Shown piece after piece: positions 29,593 to 38,412 of a DNA stretch of 64,000 bases. A model generated the notes under the pieces. It searched no databases. It had not been told where the DNA came from and saw only the letters and a program-made list of their open reading frames with translations. Position 1 is the first letter of the stretch. Each line of letters begins with the position of its first letter. This DNA is from Serinicoccus profundi. GTDB lineage: Bacteria > Actinomycetota > Actinomycetes > Actinomycetales > Dermatophilaceae. The stretch is from NCBI RefSeq assembly GCF_008001015.1, contig NZ_CP042862.1, positions 2,666,001-2,730,000 on the forward strand, read 5' to 3'. A program made the translations under genes and the position numbers.

Positions 29593-30938
29593 GAACACAC
29601 CGCGTCGCAACCATCGTCGCCACCTTGAGCCTCGGAACCCTCGCCGCCTGCGGGCCTCCGAGCGCCCCGGACTCGGGTGGGGGTGACGCCGATGCAGGGA
29701 CCGACCTGACCGTCCCGGAGGAGAAATCCGGCACCATCACCATGCTGACGAAGTTCGCTGCTCCTGAGTACGCGCCCTACTTCGAGTCGGTGGTCGAGGC
29801 ATACGAGGCTGAGAACCCGGACGTGGACATCGATCTGCAACAGGTGGGAGACCAGCCCTACAAGGACAAGATCCGTGTGCTCTCGGCCTCCAACGAACTG
29901 CCGGACATCTACTTCTCCTGGGCCGGCGACTTCGCCAACAAGTTCGTGCGTGCCGATCTCGCCGCCGATCTCAGCTCCGAGATCGGGCCGGACACGGAGT
30001 GGGGTTCGACCTTCACGCCGGCCGCCCTGGAAGCCTTCACCCTGGACGGCGCCACCTACGGCGTGCCGATCAACCTGGACGCGAAGTACCTCGCCTACAA
30101 CACGACTGCGTTCGAGGAGGCCGGGATCGACACACCCCCGGCCACCTTCGAAGAGCTGCTCGACGCCTGCACCAAGCTGGACGATGCCGGGTACACCCCG
30201 ATCTCGATGGGCAACCAGTACGGCTGGCCAGCGATCCACTACCTGACCCAGCTGAACGCCTACAACGTGCCCGCCGAGACGTTGGCCACGGACTACGACC
30301 CCGCCAGCGGGGAGTTCACCGACCCTGGGTATGTCGCGGCACTGGAGCAGTTCGACGAGCTCGCTCAGACGTGCTTCAACGACGGCGCCAACGGACTGTC
30401 GCACGAGGTGGCCCAGGCCAACCTGATGTCCGGCCAGGCCGCCATGCAGTACATCGAGATCGTCGAGTTCCCGAACCTCATGGGCGAGGACGTCGATCCC
30501 TCCTTCACGGAGAACTGGTCGTTCTTCCGGTTGCCGCAGGCCGAGGGCGCTTCCGGCAGCGCAGACATGCTCACCGGCGCACCGGACGGCTTCATGGTGA
30601 ACGCGAACAGCGAGAACGCCGGTCTCGCACTGGACTTCCTGAAGTTCATGACGAACGAGCAGAACGCCACGAAGCTCACCACCGACATCGGCTGGCTCTC
30701 CTCGGTCGAGGGAGCCACCGAGCGGGCCGACGAGACCTTCCCACAGCTGGAGGAGGGCTTGGCGGACATCGGTGAGGCCGAGTCGTTCGCGATCTGGCTG
30801 GACACCGTGGTCGACGCTGACGTGGCCGCCGCCTACCTCGCCGGGGTGCAGGGTCTGCTCGACGGGTCCGCCTCCCCGCAGGACGTCATCTCCGACGTCC
30901 AGGACGCGGCTGCCAAGGCGCAGGAGCAGGTGCAGTGA
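29589..30938 (+). CDS. ABC sugar transporter substrate-binding lipoprotein
   Basis: A 449-residue family 1 solute-binding protein. The signal ends in the lipobox TLAACG (Cys near residue 21), followed by a Gly/Asp-rich linker. The mature part shows DNA of the sugar-binding class: FAAPEYAPYFESVVEAYEAE, DIYFSWAGDFANKFV, YGVPINLDAKYLAYNTT. It corresponds to FrlO in position. Start ATG overlaps the kinase stop; GTGA overlap with the permease. Confidence 0.9.
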   Translation: MRTHRVATIVATLSLGTLAACGPPSAPDSGGGDADAGTDLTVPEEKSGTITMLTKFAAPEYAPYFESVVEAYEAENPDVDIDLQQVGDQPYKDKIRVLSASNELPDIYFSWAGDFANKFVRADLAADLSSEIGPDTEWGSTFTPAALEAFTLDGATYGVPINLDAKYLAYNTTAFEEAGIDTPPATFEELLDACTKLDDAGYTPISMGNQYGWPAIHYLTQLNAYNVPAETLATDYDPASGEFTDPGYVAALEQFDELAQTCFNDGANGLSHEVAQANLMSGQAAMQYIEIVEFPNLMGEDVDPSFTENWSFFRLPQAEGASGSADMLTGAPDGFMVNANSENAGLALDFLKFMTNEQNATKLTTDIGWLSSVEGATERADETFPQLEEGLADIGEAESFAIWLDTVVDADVAAAYLAGVQGLLDGSASPQDVISDVQDAAAKAQEQVQ

Positions 30939-31897
30939 GCACCTCCCCGGGTCGGCGCACACCGCGACGGCCCGGGGGCCGAATCCCCAGACCAGAGTCA
31001 GGAGCCGGGATGAGAACAGTCGCGCGACGGTGGGCCGGGTGGTGGTGGTTGCTGCCAGGTCTCGTCCTGCTGGGCACCTTTGTCTACTACCCCATCATCC
31101 AGAACTTCCAGCTCAGCACCTACAGCTGGAACGCCTTCACCTCCACGCCGACCTTCGTCGGGATGGACAACTACAGGGAGGCCTGGGCAGATCCGGTCTT
31201 CTGGCGAGCGGTGGGCAACAACACGCTGTTCGCCATCGTGTCCCTCATCTTCCAGGTTGCCTTCGCCCTGGCCCTTGCGGCCATCCTGGAGGAGGCCGTG
31301 CATCAGCGACTGCGTGGCGTCCTGCGCACGCTCTACTTCATCCCGGCGGTCATCTCGATCACGGTGGCGGGGATCCTGTTCAGCTTCATCTACAACCCGG
31401 AGTTCGGCCTCCTCAACGAACTGCTCAACGCCGTAGGACTGGACGAGTGGCAACGAGCGTGGCTCGGCGACAGGTCGACCGCGATGGGGTCCATCATCGC
31501 GATGAGCCAGTGGCAGAACTTCGGCTACACGTCGGTCCTGTTCATCGTAGCCATCCAGCGCATTCCGCGTGAGTTCTACGAGGCGGCCAAGATCGACGGG
31601 GCCGGGCCGGTGCGGACCTTCTTCACCGTGACGGTGCCACTCGTCCGCGAGATGACCACGCTGCTCATCATCCTCACGTTCTCCGGAGCCTTCTTGGTGT
31701 TCAACGAGGTGATGGTCATGACCGCAGGGGGACCGGCCAACTCGACCCACGTGCTCGGCACGTGGCTGTACTTCAACGCGTTCATGGCCGATGACATGGG
31801 GTATGCCTCAGCCATCGCGACCGTCATCTTCGCCATCACCTTCGTCCTGGCCATGATCCAGCTGGCCTACGCGCGCCGCAGGAGAGTAGAACTATGA
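30935..31897 (+). CDS. ABC sugar transporter permease 1
   Basis: A MalF-type permease of up to 320 residues. After a basic tail, six membrane segments begin at WWWLLPGLVLLGTFVYYP (near 35). The EAA loop EFYEAAKIDGAGPVRTFFTV near 210 contacts an ATPase. The GTG at 30935 overlaps the binding-protein stop; ATG 31010 is an alternative that removes the basic tail. No ATPase gene is in the operon, so a shared MsmK-like ATPase elsewhere must serve it. Confidence 0.9.
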   Translation: MSTSPGRRTPRRPGGRIPRPESGAGMRTVARRWAGWWWLLPGLVLLGTFVYYPIIQNFQLSTYSWNAFTSTPTFVGMDNYREAWADPVFWRAVGNNTLFAIVSLIFQVAFALALAAILEEAVHQRLRGVLRTLYFIPAVISITVAGILFSFIYNPEFGLLNELLNAVGLDEWQRAWLGDRSTAMGSIIAMSQWQNFGYTSVLFIVAIQRIPREFYEAAKIDGAGPVRTFFTVTVPLVREMTTLLIILTFSGAFLVFNEVMVMTAGGPANSTHVLGTWLYFNAFMADDMGYASAIATVIFAITFVLAMIQLAYARRRRVEL

Positions 31898-32784
31898 TCA
31901 CGAGGGACGCCCTGCCCACCTCAACCACCAATGCCCCTGAGCGCCGCAGGATGCGCGGTGGCGGCGTGGTTCCGGTGCTGGGGCAGATCGGGGTCTACCT
32001 CCTGCTGACCGTCCTCGCCCTCGTGGTGATCTACCCGCTCACCTGGATGGTCCTGAGCGGGTTCAAGAGCAACAGCGAGGTCTTCGCCAACCCGTGGGGC
32101 TTCCCGGGCGAGTGGCGGACCGAGAACTACCGAGCCGCCCTCGACGCCGGCGTCGGCCGCTACTTCCTGAACTCCGTCTTCGTCACCGCGGTCTCCATCG
32201 TCACCACGACCCTCATCAGCGCGTGGGCGGCCTACGGGCTGACCCGGACGAACCTCCCCTTCGAGCGGGTGGGCACGACCCTGGTCCTCGGCGGGCTGAT
32301 GGTCGCACCGACCGTGGCCCTCGTGCCACTGTTCGGCCTCCTGCAGCGACTCAACCTCTTCGACACGTTATGGGGGCTGATCGTGCTCTACACGGCCTAC
32401 CGCATTCCGTTCACCACCTTTCTCATCCGTGCCTACTTCATCGACATCCCCCGACAGGTCGACGAGGCTGCGCGGATCGACGGTGCCTCTCTCTGGCAGA
32501 CGTTCTGGCTGATCATCCTGCCAATGAGCCGGCCGATCCTGGTGTCCGCGGCCCTTCTGCAGGCGCTCTTCGCGTGGAACGAGTTCGCCTTCGCCCTGGT
32601 CTTCCTCAGCGACGGCGATCTCAAGACGCTGCCCGTCGGACTCATGGACATGCAGTCCAGGTTGCTGACCAACTGGCCGGTGCAGTTCGCCGGGCTGACC
32701 CTAGCCGCGGTGCCCATGATCGGCCTGTTCCTGCTCGGCCAACGGCAGTTCTTCCGGGGCCTGACCGACGGCATGGGCAAGTAG
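31894..32784 (+). CDS. ABC sugar transporter permease 2
   Basis: A 296-residue MalG-type permease. Six membrane segments and the EAA loop QVDEAARIDGASLWQTFWLI near 188 are clear. The end GQRQFFRGLTDGMGK is typical of this family. ATGA overlap with permease 1; last gene of the deglycase operon. Confidence 0.92.
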   Translation: MITRDALPTSTTNAPERRRMRGGGVVPVLGQIGVYLLLTVLALVVIYPLTWMVLSGFKSNSEVFANPWGFPGEWRTENYRAALDAGVGRYFLNSVFVTAVSIVTTTLISAWAAYGLTRTNLPFERVGTTLVLGGLMVAPTVALVPLFGLLQRLNLFDTLWGLIVLYTAYRIPFTTFLIRAYFIDIPRQVDEAARIDGASLWQTFWLIILPMSRPILVSAALLQALFAWNEFAFALVFLSDGDLKTLPVGLMDMQSRLLTNWPVQFAGLTLAAVPMIGLFLLGQRQFFRGLTDGMGK

Positions 32785-32856
32785 CCCTCCACGAGCCACC
32801 GACCGCGCCCGGCGGTCCGCCGCGCGAGGCCCCGGTGTGCCACCTATCGTCGAGGG

Positions 32857-33204
32857 ATGAGCTACCCCCTCACCAAGACGATGGCCGCGCTGACCGCCGG
32901 GTATGCCGTCTTCGCCGTCGTCCGCCCCCGCCACATGGCCTCCGCGCTCGACGAGCACGGTGCCGCGGCCCGGGCGACCGACCGGCTCGCGCTGACGTAC
33001 GCCGTGCGCGACCTCAGCACCTCCGCCCTGGCCTTCGTACCTGGCCTGGCGCCCCTCGCCGGCGTGCTGCGGATCACCGGCGACCTGGGCGACGCCGCCA
33101 TCCTCGGCGCTACCGGACCGGGGTCCGAGCGCGCCAAGCTCGTCGGTGTGCCGTTGGTCTGGGCCGCCCTCAACACGGCAGCTCTGGCGATCGACCGCCG
33201 CTGA
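32857..33204 (+). CDS. Small membrane protein, unknown function
   Basis: A 115-residue protein with three to four short hydrophobic stretches (TMAALTAGYAVFAVVRP, LAGVLRITGDLGDAAILG, LVWAALNTAALAID). It resembles DUF4267-like small membrane proteins, which I cannot confirm. The start ATG follows CGAGGG. It converges on the DoxX gene. Confidence 0.6.
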   Translation: MSYPLTKTMAALTAGYAVFAVVRPRHMASALDEHGAAARATDRLALTYAVRDLSTSALAFVPGLAPLAGVLRITGDLGDAAILGATGPGSERAKLVGVPLVWAALNTAALAIDRR

Positions 33205-33249
33205 TCGCACGACGGCCCAGCCGTCACACCAGACCGGGCGCTGGGGTGC

Positions 33250-33678
33250 TCACCGGCCTACCGGGTCACGGCGTTTTCGCCGCCAGTCGCGCCATGCACC
33301 GGTCGCCCACAGCGCCCAGGCGATGAGGACGGGCTGGAAGAACAACCGCACGAGCCGGGCTGTGTCGCTGTCGAGCCCGAAGGCGTCCCGGCCCTCGACA
33401 TACTGCGCGATGTTGCCGGGGAAGACAGCCACGAAGAAGGCCGCCGTGACCCAGCCAAGCGGGACCTTCCAGCGCGGGAGCAGGATGAGCGCCAGCCCCA
33501 GCGCGACCTCGACGCCGCCGGAGGCCACGACGACGAGATCCGCCTCCAACGGCACCCACCCCGGCACCTGGGCCTGGAACTCCGCGCGGCCGAAGGTCAG
33601 GTGCCCCGTGCCGGCGAAGGTCAGGAAGGCCCCGAGGAGCACCCGTCCGACCGCGCGGGCGAGGTGATCTGGGTTCAT
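33250..33678 (-). CDS. DoxX-family membrane protein
   Basis: A 142-residue four-helix membrane protein. ARAVGRVLLGAFLTFAGTGHL at the start and VEVALGLALILLPRWKVPLG in the middle are typical of the DoxX/YphA group. The ATG at 33678 is preferred to an in-frame GTG at 33684. It is complete, unlike the DoxX-like gene at 5054. Function in the family is poorly defined. Confidence 0.8.
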   Translation of the reverse strand: MNPDHLARAVGRVLLGAFLTFAGTGHLTFGRAEFQAQVPGWVPLEADLVVVASGGVEVALGLALILLPRWKVPLGWVTAAFFVAVFPGNIAQYVEGRDAFGLDSDTARLVRLFFQPVLIAWALWATGAWRDWRRKRRDPVGR

Positions 33679-33805
33679 GGGCACACCCTAGGCCGAGGCA
33701 CCGACACCGCCGACGGACCACGACCGCGGCACCCGCTTCCCGCAGCCGGCCGAGGCAGCAGCACCGGACCCGAGGCCGTCCCACGGCACCCGGTGGCGTC
33801 ACCTG

Positions 33806-35488
33806 TCAGGGCAGGAAGATCCCGTTGCCCGGCCCGAGCGGCAGGTCAAAGAAGTACCAGATGCCGACCAGGGTCGCCCAGGACACCCAGAAGGGCACGA
33901 CGAAGACGATGAGCCGGGCGATGACGGTGCCCAGCCCGGCGTCCGGCTCGTAGCGGCGCAGCAGCCCCAGGATGACGATCATGTAGGGGTTGAGCGGGGT
34001 GATGACCTGGGTCGCGGAGTCGCCGACCCGGAAAGCCGCCTGGGTGAAGGCCGGCTCCAGACCGATGAGGGCGAACATCGGCACGAAGACCGCCGCCATG
34101 ATCGTCCACATCGAGGACCCGGAGACGATGAAGAGGTTGAGCACCGAGGCCAGCAGGATGAACCCCAGCACCGCCGGGAAGCCGGTCAGCCCGCTCGCCT
34201 CGAGCCCGGCGGCACCGTTGACCGCGATCCACGCGCCGATGCCGGTCCAGTTGAAGAGCGCGATGAACTGGCCGAGGACGAAGGCCAGGATGAGGAAGCT
34301 CATCATGTCGCGGACCGCCGAGCTCATCATCCGCACGACGTCGGTCATGCTCCGCACCGTCCCGACGACCCGGCCGTAGACGATGCCCATCGTCATGAAG
34401 TAGGCGAAGACGAGGAAGACGATCGAGTCGAGCAGCGGCGAGGTCGGCAGGAAGCCACCCTCCTCGTTGCGCCACGGAGAGGCCGGCAGCAGCAGCGCGG
34501 TGAGCACCACGACGGTGAGCAGCGCCGCAGCCGCGAGGGAGAACCACAGGCCGCGCGTCTCGACGGCGGACAGCTCGGGGTCGACGGTGTCGTCGGGCGG
34601 GCCCGTGTCGTTGGGCGCCTCGACGTCCACGGCCTGGTCACCGCGCGCCTCACGGGCCGCGCCCGCGTCGTCCGAGCCCTCGGTGCGCGACGTGCGCTCG
34701 TGCGCCGGGGTGTCGCCCTCCTCGACCGCCACCTGCTCGGTCGTCACCCCCTGCCGCACCATCCGCGGCTCGAGGATGCGGTCGATGATGAAGCCGCACA
34801 CCACGCCGAGCAGCAGCGCCGCCACGACGTTGAAGTAGTAGTTGGACACCGGGTTGACCGGTGTCGTCTCGATGCCGGGCAGCGAGTCCATCACGCCGGT
34901 GGTGATCCCGGCGAAGAGCGCGTCCAGCGAGGTCGGCACGAGCGCGGTGGAGTAGCCCGCGCCCACCGCTGCGAAGCCGCCGAGCAGCCCCGCCACCGGG
35001 TGGCGCCCGGCCGCCTTGAACACCAGCGCCGCGAGCGGCGGGATGATGATGAACGCCGAGTCGGCCATGACCGAGCCGGTCACGCCGACGATGCCCACGA
35101 CATACGGCAGCATCCAGCGCGGAGCCGAGCCGAACGACTTGCGCACGACCGCCGCGAGCATGCCCGTCTTCTCGGCGACGCCGACGGCGAGCAGGATCGT
35201 CAGGACGGTCTGCAGCGGCGGGAAGCCGATGAAGTTGGCGCCGAGGTTGCTCGTGAACCACGCCAGCCCCTCCCCGGTGAACAGCCCGCGGATCTCGATG
35301 GGGCCGTCCTCGGTGCCGGGGACCGTCACGGCCACGCCGGCGAGCGCCATCGCGGTGGAGATGACTCCCGTGATGAGCAGCAGGATGAGGAAGAGGGTGA
35401 ACGGCTCGGGCAGCTTGTTGCCCCAGCGCTCGATGGTGGTGAGGAGCCGGTCGCCGATGCCTCGGCGTTGCTGCGTGGTGGCGGTCAT
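33806..35488 (-). CDS. AbgT-family transporter
   Basis: A 560-residue transporter of the AbgT family, which import p-aminobenzoyl-glutamate or export sulfonamides. It starts with an amphipathic region and LPEPFTLFLILLLITGVIS. TLVGIWYFFDLPLGPGNGIF closes it, and VMADSAFIIIPPLAALVFKA and ITPLNPYMIVILGLLRRY are family signatures. A long acidic, hydrophilic loop sits near residues 240-300. The ATG at 35488 (MTATTQQRR) is the true start. The frame is open much further upstream only because the neighbouring hydrolase gene has shifted into it. Confidence 0.9.
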   Translation of the reverse strand: MTATTQQRRGIGDRLLTTIERWGNKLPEPFTLFLILLLITGVISTAMALAGVAVTVPGTEDGPIEIRGLFTGEGLAWFTSNLGANFIGFPPLQTVLTILLAVGVAEKTGMLAAVVRKSFGSAPRWMLPYVVGIVGVTGSVMADSAFIIIPPLAALVFKAAGRHPVAGLLGGFAAVGAGYSTALVPTSLDALFAGITTGVMDSLPGIETTPVNPVSNYYFNVVAALLLGVVCGFIIDRILEPRMVRQGVTTEQVAVEEGDTPAHERTSRTEGSDDAGAAREARGDQAVDVEAPNDTGPPDDTVDPELSAVETRGLWFSLAAAALLTVVVLTALLLPASPWRNEEGGFLPTSPLLDSIVFLVFAYFMTMGIVYGRVVGTVRSMTDVVRMMSSAVRDMMSFLILAFVLGQFIALFNWTGIGAWIAVNGAAGLEASGLTGFPAVLGFILLASVLNLFIVSGSSMWTIMAAVFVPMFALIGLEPAFTQAAFRVGDSATQVITPLNPYMIVILGLLRRYEPDAGLGTVIARLIVFVVPFWVSWATLVGIWYFFDLPLGPGNGIFLP

Positions 35489-35529
35489 GGTGTCCCTCCC
35501 GTAGGCGTGGGGCTGGTCCCGAGGCGGGC

Positions 35530-36883
35530 TCAGTCGAAGTAGGTGGCGGGGTCGAGGGGTCCGCCGGCGGCGTCGAACTCCGCGCGCGCGGCGGCGGCGA
35601 GGTCGTCGTCGGCGAGGAAGTCCCAGGCGGTGTGGGCCAGGCCGACGGCTCCGTCGACGGCCGCCCGCTCGGCGGCCTCGGTCGCTGCCGCGGCGGCGAA
35701 CTCCTCGGTATGCAGTGCCGCGTCCGGCCCGGCGATCGCGATCATCGGGTGGATGCCGGGCACGCGGACGCTGACGTTGCCGAAGTCGGTGGACCCGGCG
35801 AGCACGTCGGGCACGGTGCTGGGCGGGAAGGACCGGGCGGCCGCGCTCCCCCAGGCTGCGCACCCAGCGACCGCCGAGGGCGGCGTTGCCGCGCACCGGC
35901 AGGGAGGGCGGGTAGTGGTCCCACTCCAGCTCGACCGTGGTGTCGGTCATGAGGGCGGCGCCGTCCATGACCCGCTCGACCCGGCCGGAGAGGTCGACGA
36001 GCGTCTCGGGGTAGGCCGAGCGGACATACAGCTGCATCGTCGCCGACCCGGTGATGATCGAGGGTCGCGTGCCCCCCTCGGTGATGACGGCGTGCACGCG
36101 GTCCGAGGGTGGCATCTGCTGGCGGAGCAGCCCGATGCCCTGGTAGGCGAGGGCGGCGGCGTCGAGGGCGTTGCGGCCCTGGAACGGCTGGGCCGAGGCG
36201 TGCGCCGGGTGGCCGGTGAAGGTGGCCCGCAGCAGGCGGCGGCCGAGGAAGAGGGTGTCGACGACGTCATACCCGAACGGGTGGGTCATCACCGCGGCGT
36301 CGAGACCGTCCCACGCCCCGCCGCGGGCCATGACCTCCTTGCCGGTGTGGCCCTCCTCGGCGGGGGTGCCGAGGAAGACGACGCGGCCCTCCACCCCGCT
36401 CGAGCCGTCGGCGACGAGCCCGGCGAGCGCGATGAAAGCGCCGACGCCGGTCGCGGCGATGACGTTGTGGCCGCAGGCGTGGCCGATGCCCGGGAGCGCG
36501 TCGTACTCGCTGAGCACGGCGACGGTGCGGTGCCGCTCGGGGTCGAAGCCGGGCGTGGCGATCTCGGCGCGCAGCGCGGTCTCGACGCCGTGCGCACCGA
36601 CCTCGACGGGTATGCCGGTGCGCCGGGTGATGAGGTCGGCCAGCAGGGCGGCGGAGCGGTGCTCCTCGTAGGCCAGCTCGGGGTCCGCGTGCAGCTGCCG
36701 GACAACGCCGCGCAGGTCCTCGGCACCCGCCTCGACCAGCGAGGTCAGCCGGTCGAGGTCGGCCTGCGGCGCGCCGTCGAAGGGGCTGCTCGGCGGGTCG
36801 GCGGCGGCGACGGTGGCCTGGGTCTGTCGCTCGAGCTCGTCGAGGAAGGCGGTGGAGATCGGAGGTGCGGTGCGCTCGGACAT
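35530..36883 (-). pseudogene. M20-family amidohydrolase, frameshifted
   Basis: An AbgB/IAA-hydrolase-like M20 peptidase of about 450 residues. ELAYEEHRSAALLADLI, HACGHNVIAATGVGAF (metal His/His), FLGTPAEEGHTGKEVMARGG (catalytic Glu), and ATFTGHPAHASAQPFQGRNA are clear. After ALGGRWVRSLGERG the frame goes wrong. The proper end lies one frame over: FPPSTVPDVLAGSTDFGNVS to DPATYFD, stop at 35530. One extra C in the run at 35848-35852 explains it. It would have released p-aminobenzoate-type products for, or from, the AbgT partner downstream. Confidence 0.85.
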
Positions 36884-36892
36884 CACGTCAGG

Positions 36893-37324
36893 CTATGTCG
36901 ACATCGGTCGGTCCCGCTCGGAGAGGGGCGGCTGTGCGCGGCGGCGCAGATGCTCGAGGTCGTCCAGGTCCCTGCGGCGCACACCGACGAGCGGCACGGT
37001 CGAACCGTCGTGGAGCCGCACCGCCGCCGACGCTCCCGGCATGGGGCCGGAGACTTGCAGCGCGGCCACCTCGGACCAGGGGATCACCCGCTCGCGAAGC
37101 CTCCGGAGCCGCAGACCGCTCGCGTCGGCGATGGTGCTCCCCCGGCTCTCCACCACCCATCCGAGACCGACCAGAAGGTTGCACACCCCGGCGACCCAGC
37201 TGACGTCGATGAGAAGAACCGCGACGAGGTAGGCCACGGCGAAGCTGAGGTAGGCCCACCAGAAACGGGTCCACACCCTGCCCCTGGCGCGGAACACCCG
37301 TGAAGTGTCCGCGTCGCTGCTCAT
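36893..37324 (-). CDS. PH-domain membrane protein (bPH2-like)
   Basis: A 143-residue protein with two membrane helices (WWAYLSFAVAYLVAVLLIDV, VAGVCNLLVGLGWVVES) followed by a bacterial PH-like domain that includes VIPWSEVAALQVSG and VRLHDGSTVPLVGV. It starts at ATG 37324. It is one of three similar short proteins within 2.8 kb (also 38413 and 39240). Function unknown. Confidence 0.72.
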   Translation of the reverse strand: MSSDADTSRVFRARGRVWTRFWWAYLSFAVAYLVAVLLIDVSWVAGVCNLLVGLGWVVESRGSTIADASGLRLRRLRERVIPWSEVAALQVSGPMPGASAAVRLHDGSTVPLVGVRRRDLDDLEHLRRRAQPPLSERDRPMST

Positions 37325-37347
37325 GCCCTGCACCGATCGGGTCGAGT

Positions 37348-37411
37348 CTCCCGTCGGTCCCGTGAGAGTTGGGGTATGCACCGACTCCCACGTGACCGTC
37401 TCTGCGCCTGT
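37348..37411. repeat. Intergenic palindromic repeat, copy 1
   Basis: Matches 38336-38400 almost throughout: CTCCCGTCGGTCCCGTGAGA and onward to the CTGYGC region. The core 37355-37398 is an inverted repeat, CGGTCCCGTG with CACGTGACCG (one mismatch). It sits between a PH-domain gene and a VOC gene. Confidence 0.8.
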
Positions 37412-37458
37412 GCGTAGCCAGGCAGCGGCGCCGCTGGCACCTCGTCCATCATCCCGAC

Positions 37459-37818
37459 TCACCAGCACAGGCAGAAGGGGTGGCCGGCCGGGTCGGCGTA
37501 GACCTGGAAGCCGTGCTCGGCCCCCGTGTCCGCGGCCTTCAGCAGGGTGGCGCCGAGCGCGAGGGCTTCTTCGTGCGCGGGCCCGATCTGCGGTACGACG
37601 AGGTCGAGGTGCACCTGCTGGGGTAGCCCGTGGGGCCACTGCGGCGGCTGATGATCGGGTGCGAGCTGGACGCAGACCGGCTCCTCGTCCCCGACGGTCA
37701 CGGACCACCAGTCCTCCTCCTCGTGCTGGACCGTGCCACCGAGGAGTGCGGCCCAGAAGGCGGCCTCAGGCTCTGGGTCGGAGGCGTCGAACACGACGAC
37801 GCGCGAGGTGATCTCCAT
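37459..37818 (-). CDS. VOC-family (glyoxalase-fold) protein
   Basis: A 119-residue single VOC domain: VVVFDASDPEPEAAFWAALL, VHLDLVVPQIGPAHEEALAL and the end YADPAGHPFCLCW. Such proteins bind a metal or ligand in a paired beta-alpha-beta3 fold. No specific reaction can be given. It starts at ATG 37818, with an alternative ATG at 37827. It diverges from the next VOC gene. Confidence 0.82.
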   Translation of the reverse strand: MEITSRVVVFDASDPEPEAAFWAALLGGTVQHEEEDWWSVTVGDEEPVCVQLAPDHQPPQWPHGLPQQVHLDLVVPQIGPAHEEALALGATLLKAADTGAEHGFQVYADPAGHPFCLCW

Positions 37819-37901
37819 ACCTCGCATCCTGCCCCGCCGTAGCTGCCCCGTCACCCGGACGCCGCTGAGGCCGTCGTTGCGACCGGGCGCGCTTCCATTT
37901 A

Positions 37902-37915
37902 TCTTGATGTCAAGA
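37902..37915 (+). promoter_or_regulatory. MarR-type palindromic operator
   Basis: TCTTGA-TG-TCAAGA lies 17 bases before the VOC start codon. This TCTTGAxxTCAAGA form is bound by several actinobacterial MarR-family regulators. No MarR gene is adjacent, so assignment is by pattern only. Confidence 0.6.
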
Positions 37916-37932
37916 CACCTAGAGGAGGCACG

Positions 37933-38319
37933 ATGCACCTGCACCACGTCCAGATCGCGATCCCGACCGGAGGTGAGGACGAGGCGCGTCGGTTCTACGG
38001 CGCGGGACTCGGCCTGACCGAGGTGGAGAAGCCGGCCGAGCTCGCGGGGCGCGGCGGCTGCTGGTTCCGTGACCTGTCGACCGGCGCCACCACGCTGGAG
38101 ATCCACCTCGGGGTCGAGGACCCGTTCACACCCGCCCGCAAGGCACACCCCGGGATCGTCGTCGAGGACGTCGCGACCCTGGAGGCCCTCGCCGCGCGGG
38201 TCGCGGAGGCAGGCTTCGAGGTCAGCTGGGCCGAGCGGACGAGCTTCACCGGCTTCGAGCGCTTCCACTGCCGGGACGGCTTCGGCAACCGGGTGGAAGT
38301 GATGACCCCGGTCGCCTAG
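37933..38319 (+). CDS. VOC-family (glyoxalase-like) protein
   Basis: A 128-residue VOC protein: LHHVQIAIPTGGEDEARRFY with a metal-ligand His, GLGLTEVEKP, WFRDLSTGATTLEIHLGV with a Glu ligand, and CRDGFGNRVEVMTP at the end. The start follows GAGGAGG at 37921-37927. A MarR-type palindrome sits just upstream. It is more like metal-binding glyoxalases than its divergent neighbour. Confidence 0.85.
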   Translation: MHLHHVQIAIPTGGEDEARRFYGAGLGLTEVEKPAELAGRGGCWFRDLSTGATTLEIHLGVEDPFTPARKAHPGIVVEDVATLEALAARVAEAGFEVSWAERTSFTGFERFHCRDGFGNRVEVMTPVA

Positions 38320-38335
38320 GCAGTCCATCCGGACC

Positions 38336-38400
38336 CTCCCGTCGGTCCCGTGAGAGTCGGGGTATGCGCCCACTTCCACGGGACCGTCCCTGCTCCTGCG
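38336..38400. repeat. Intergenic palindromic repeat, copy 2
   Basis: Second copy of the 37348-37411 element. The core 38343-38386 has perfect 10-bp arms, CGGTCCCGTG and CACGGGACCG. It too lies between a VOC gene end and a PH-like gene. Confidence 0.8.
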
Positions 38401-38412
38401 GGAGGTCGGGCC

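Noticed and set aside
33806-36886. A genuine 1026-residue hydrolase-transporter fusion
   Set aside because: The joint is low-complexity Arg/Pro-rich sequence; the proper hydrolase end exists in another frame and AbgT has its own start at 35488.
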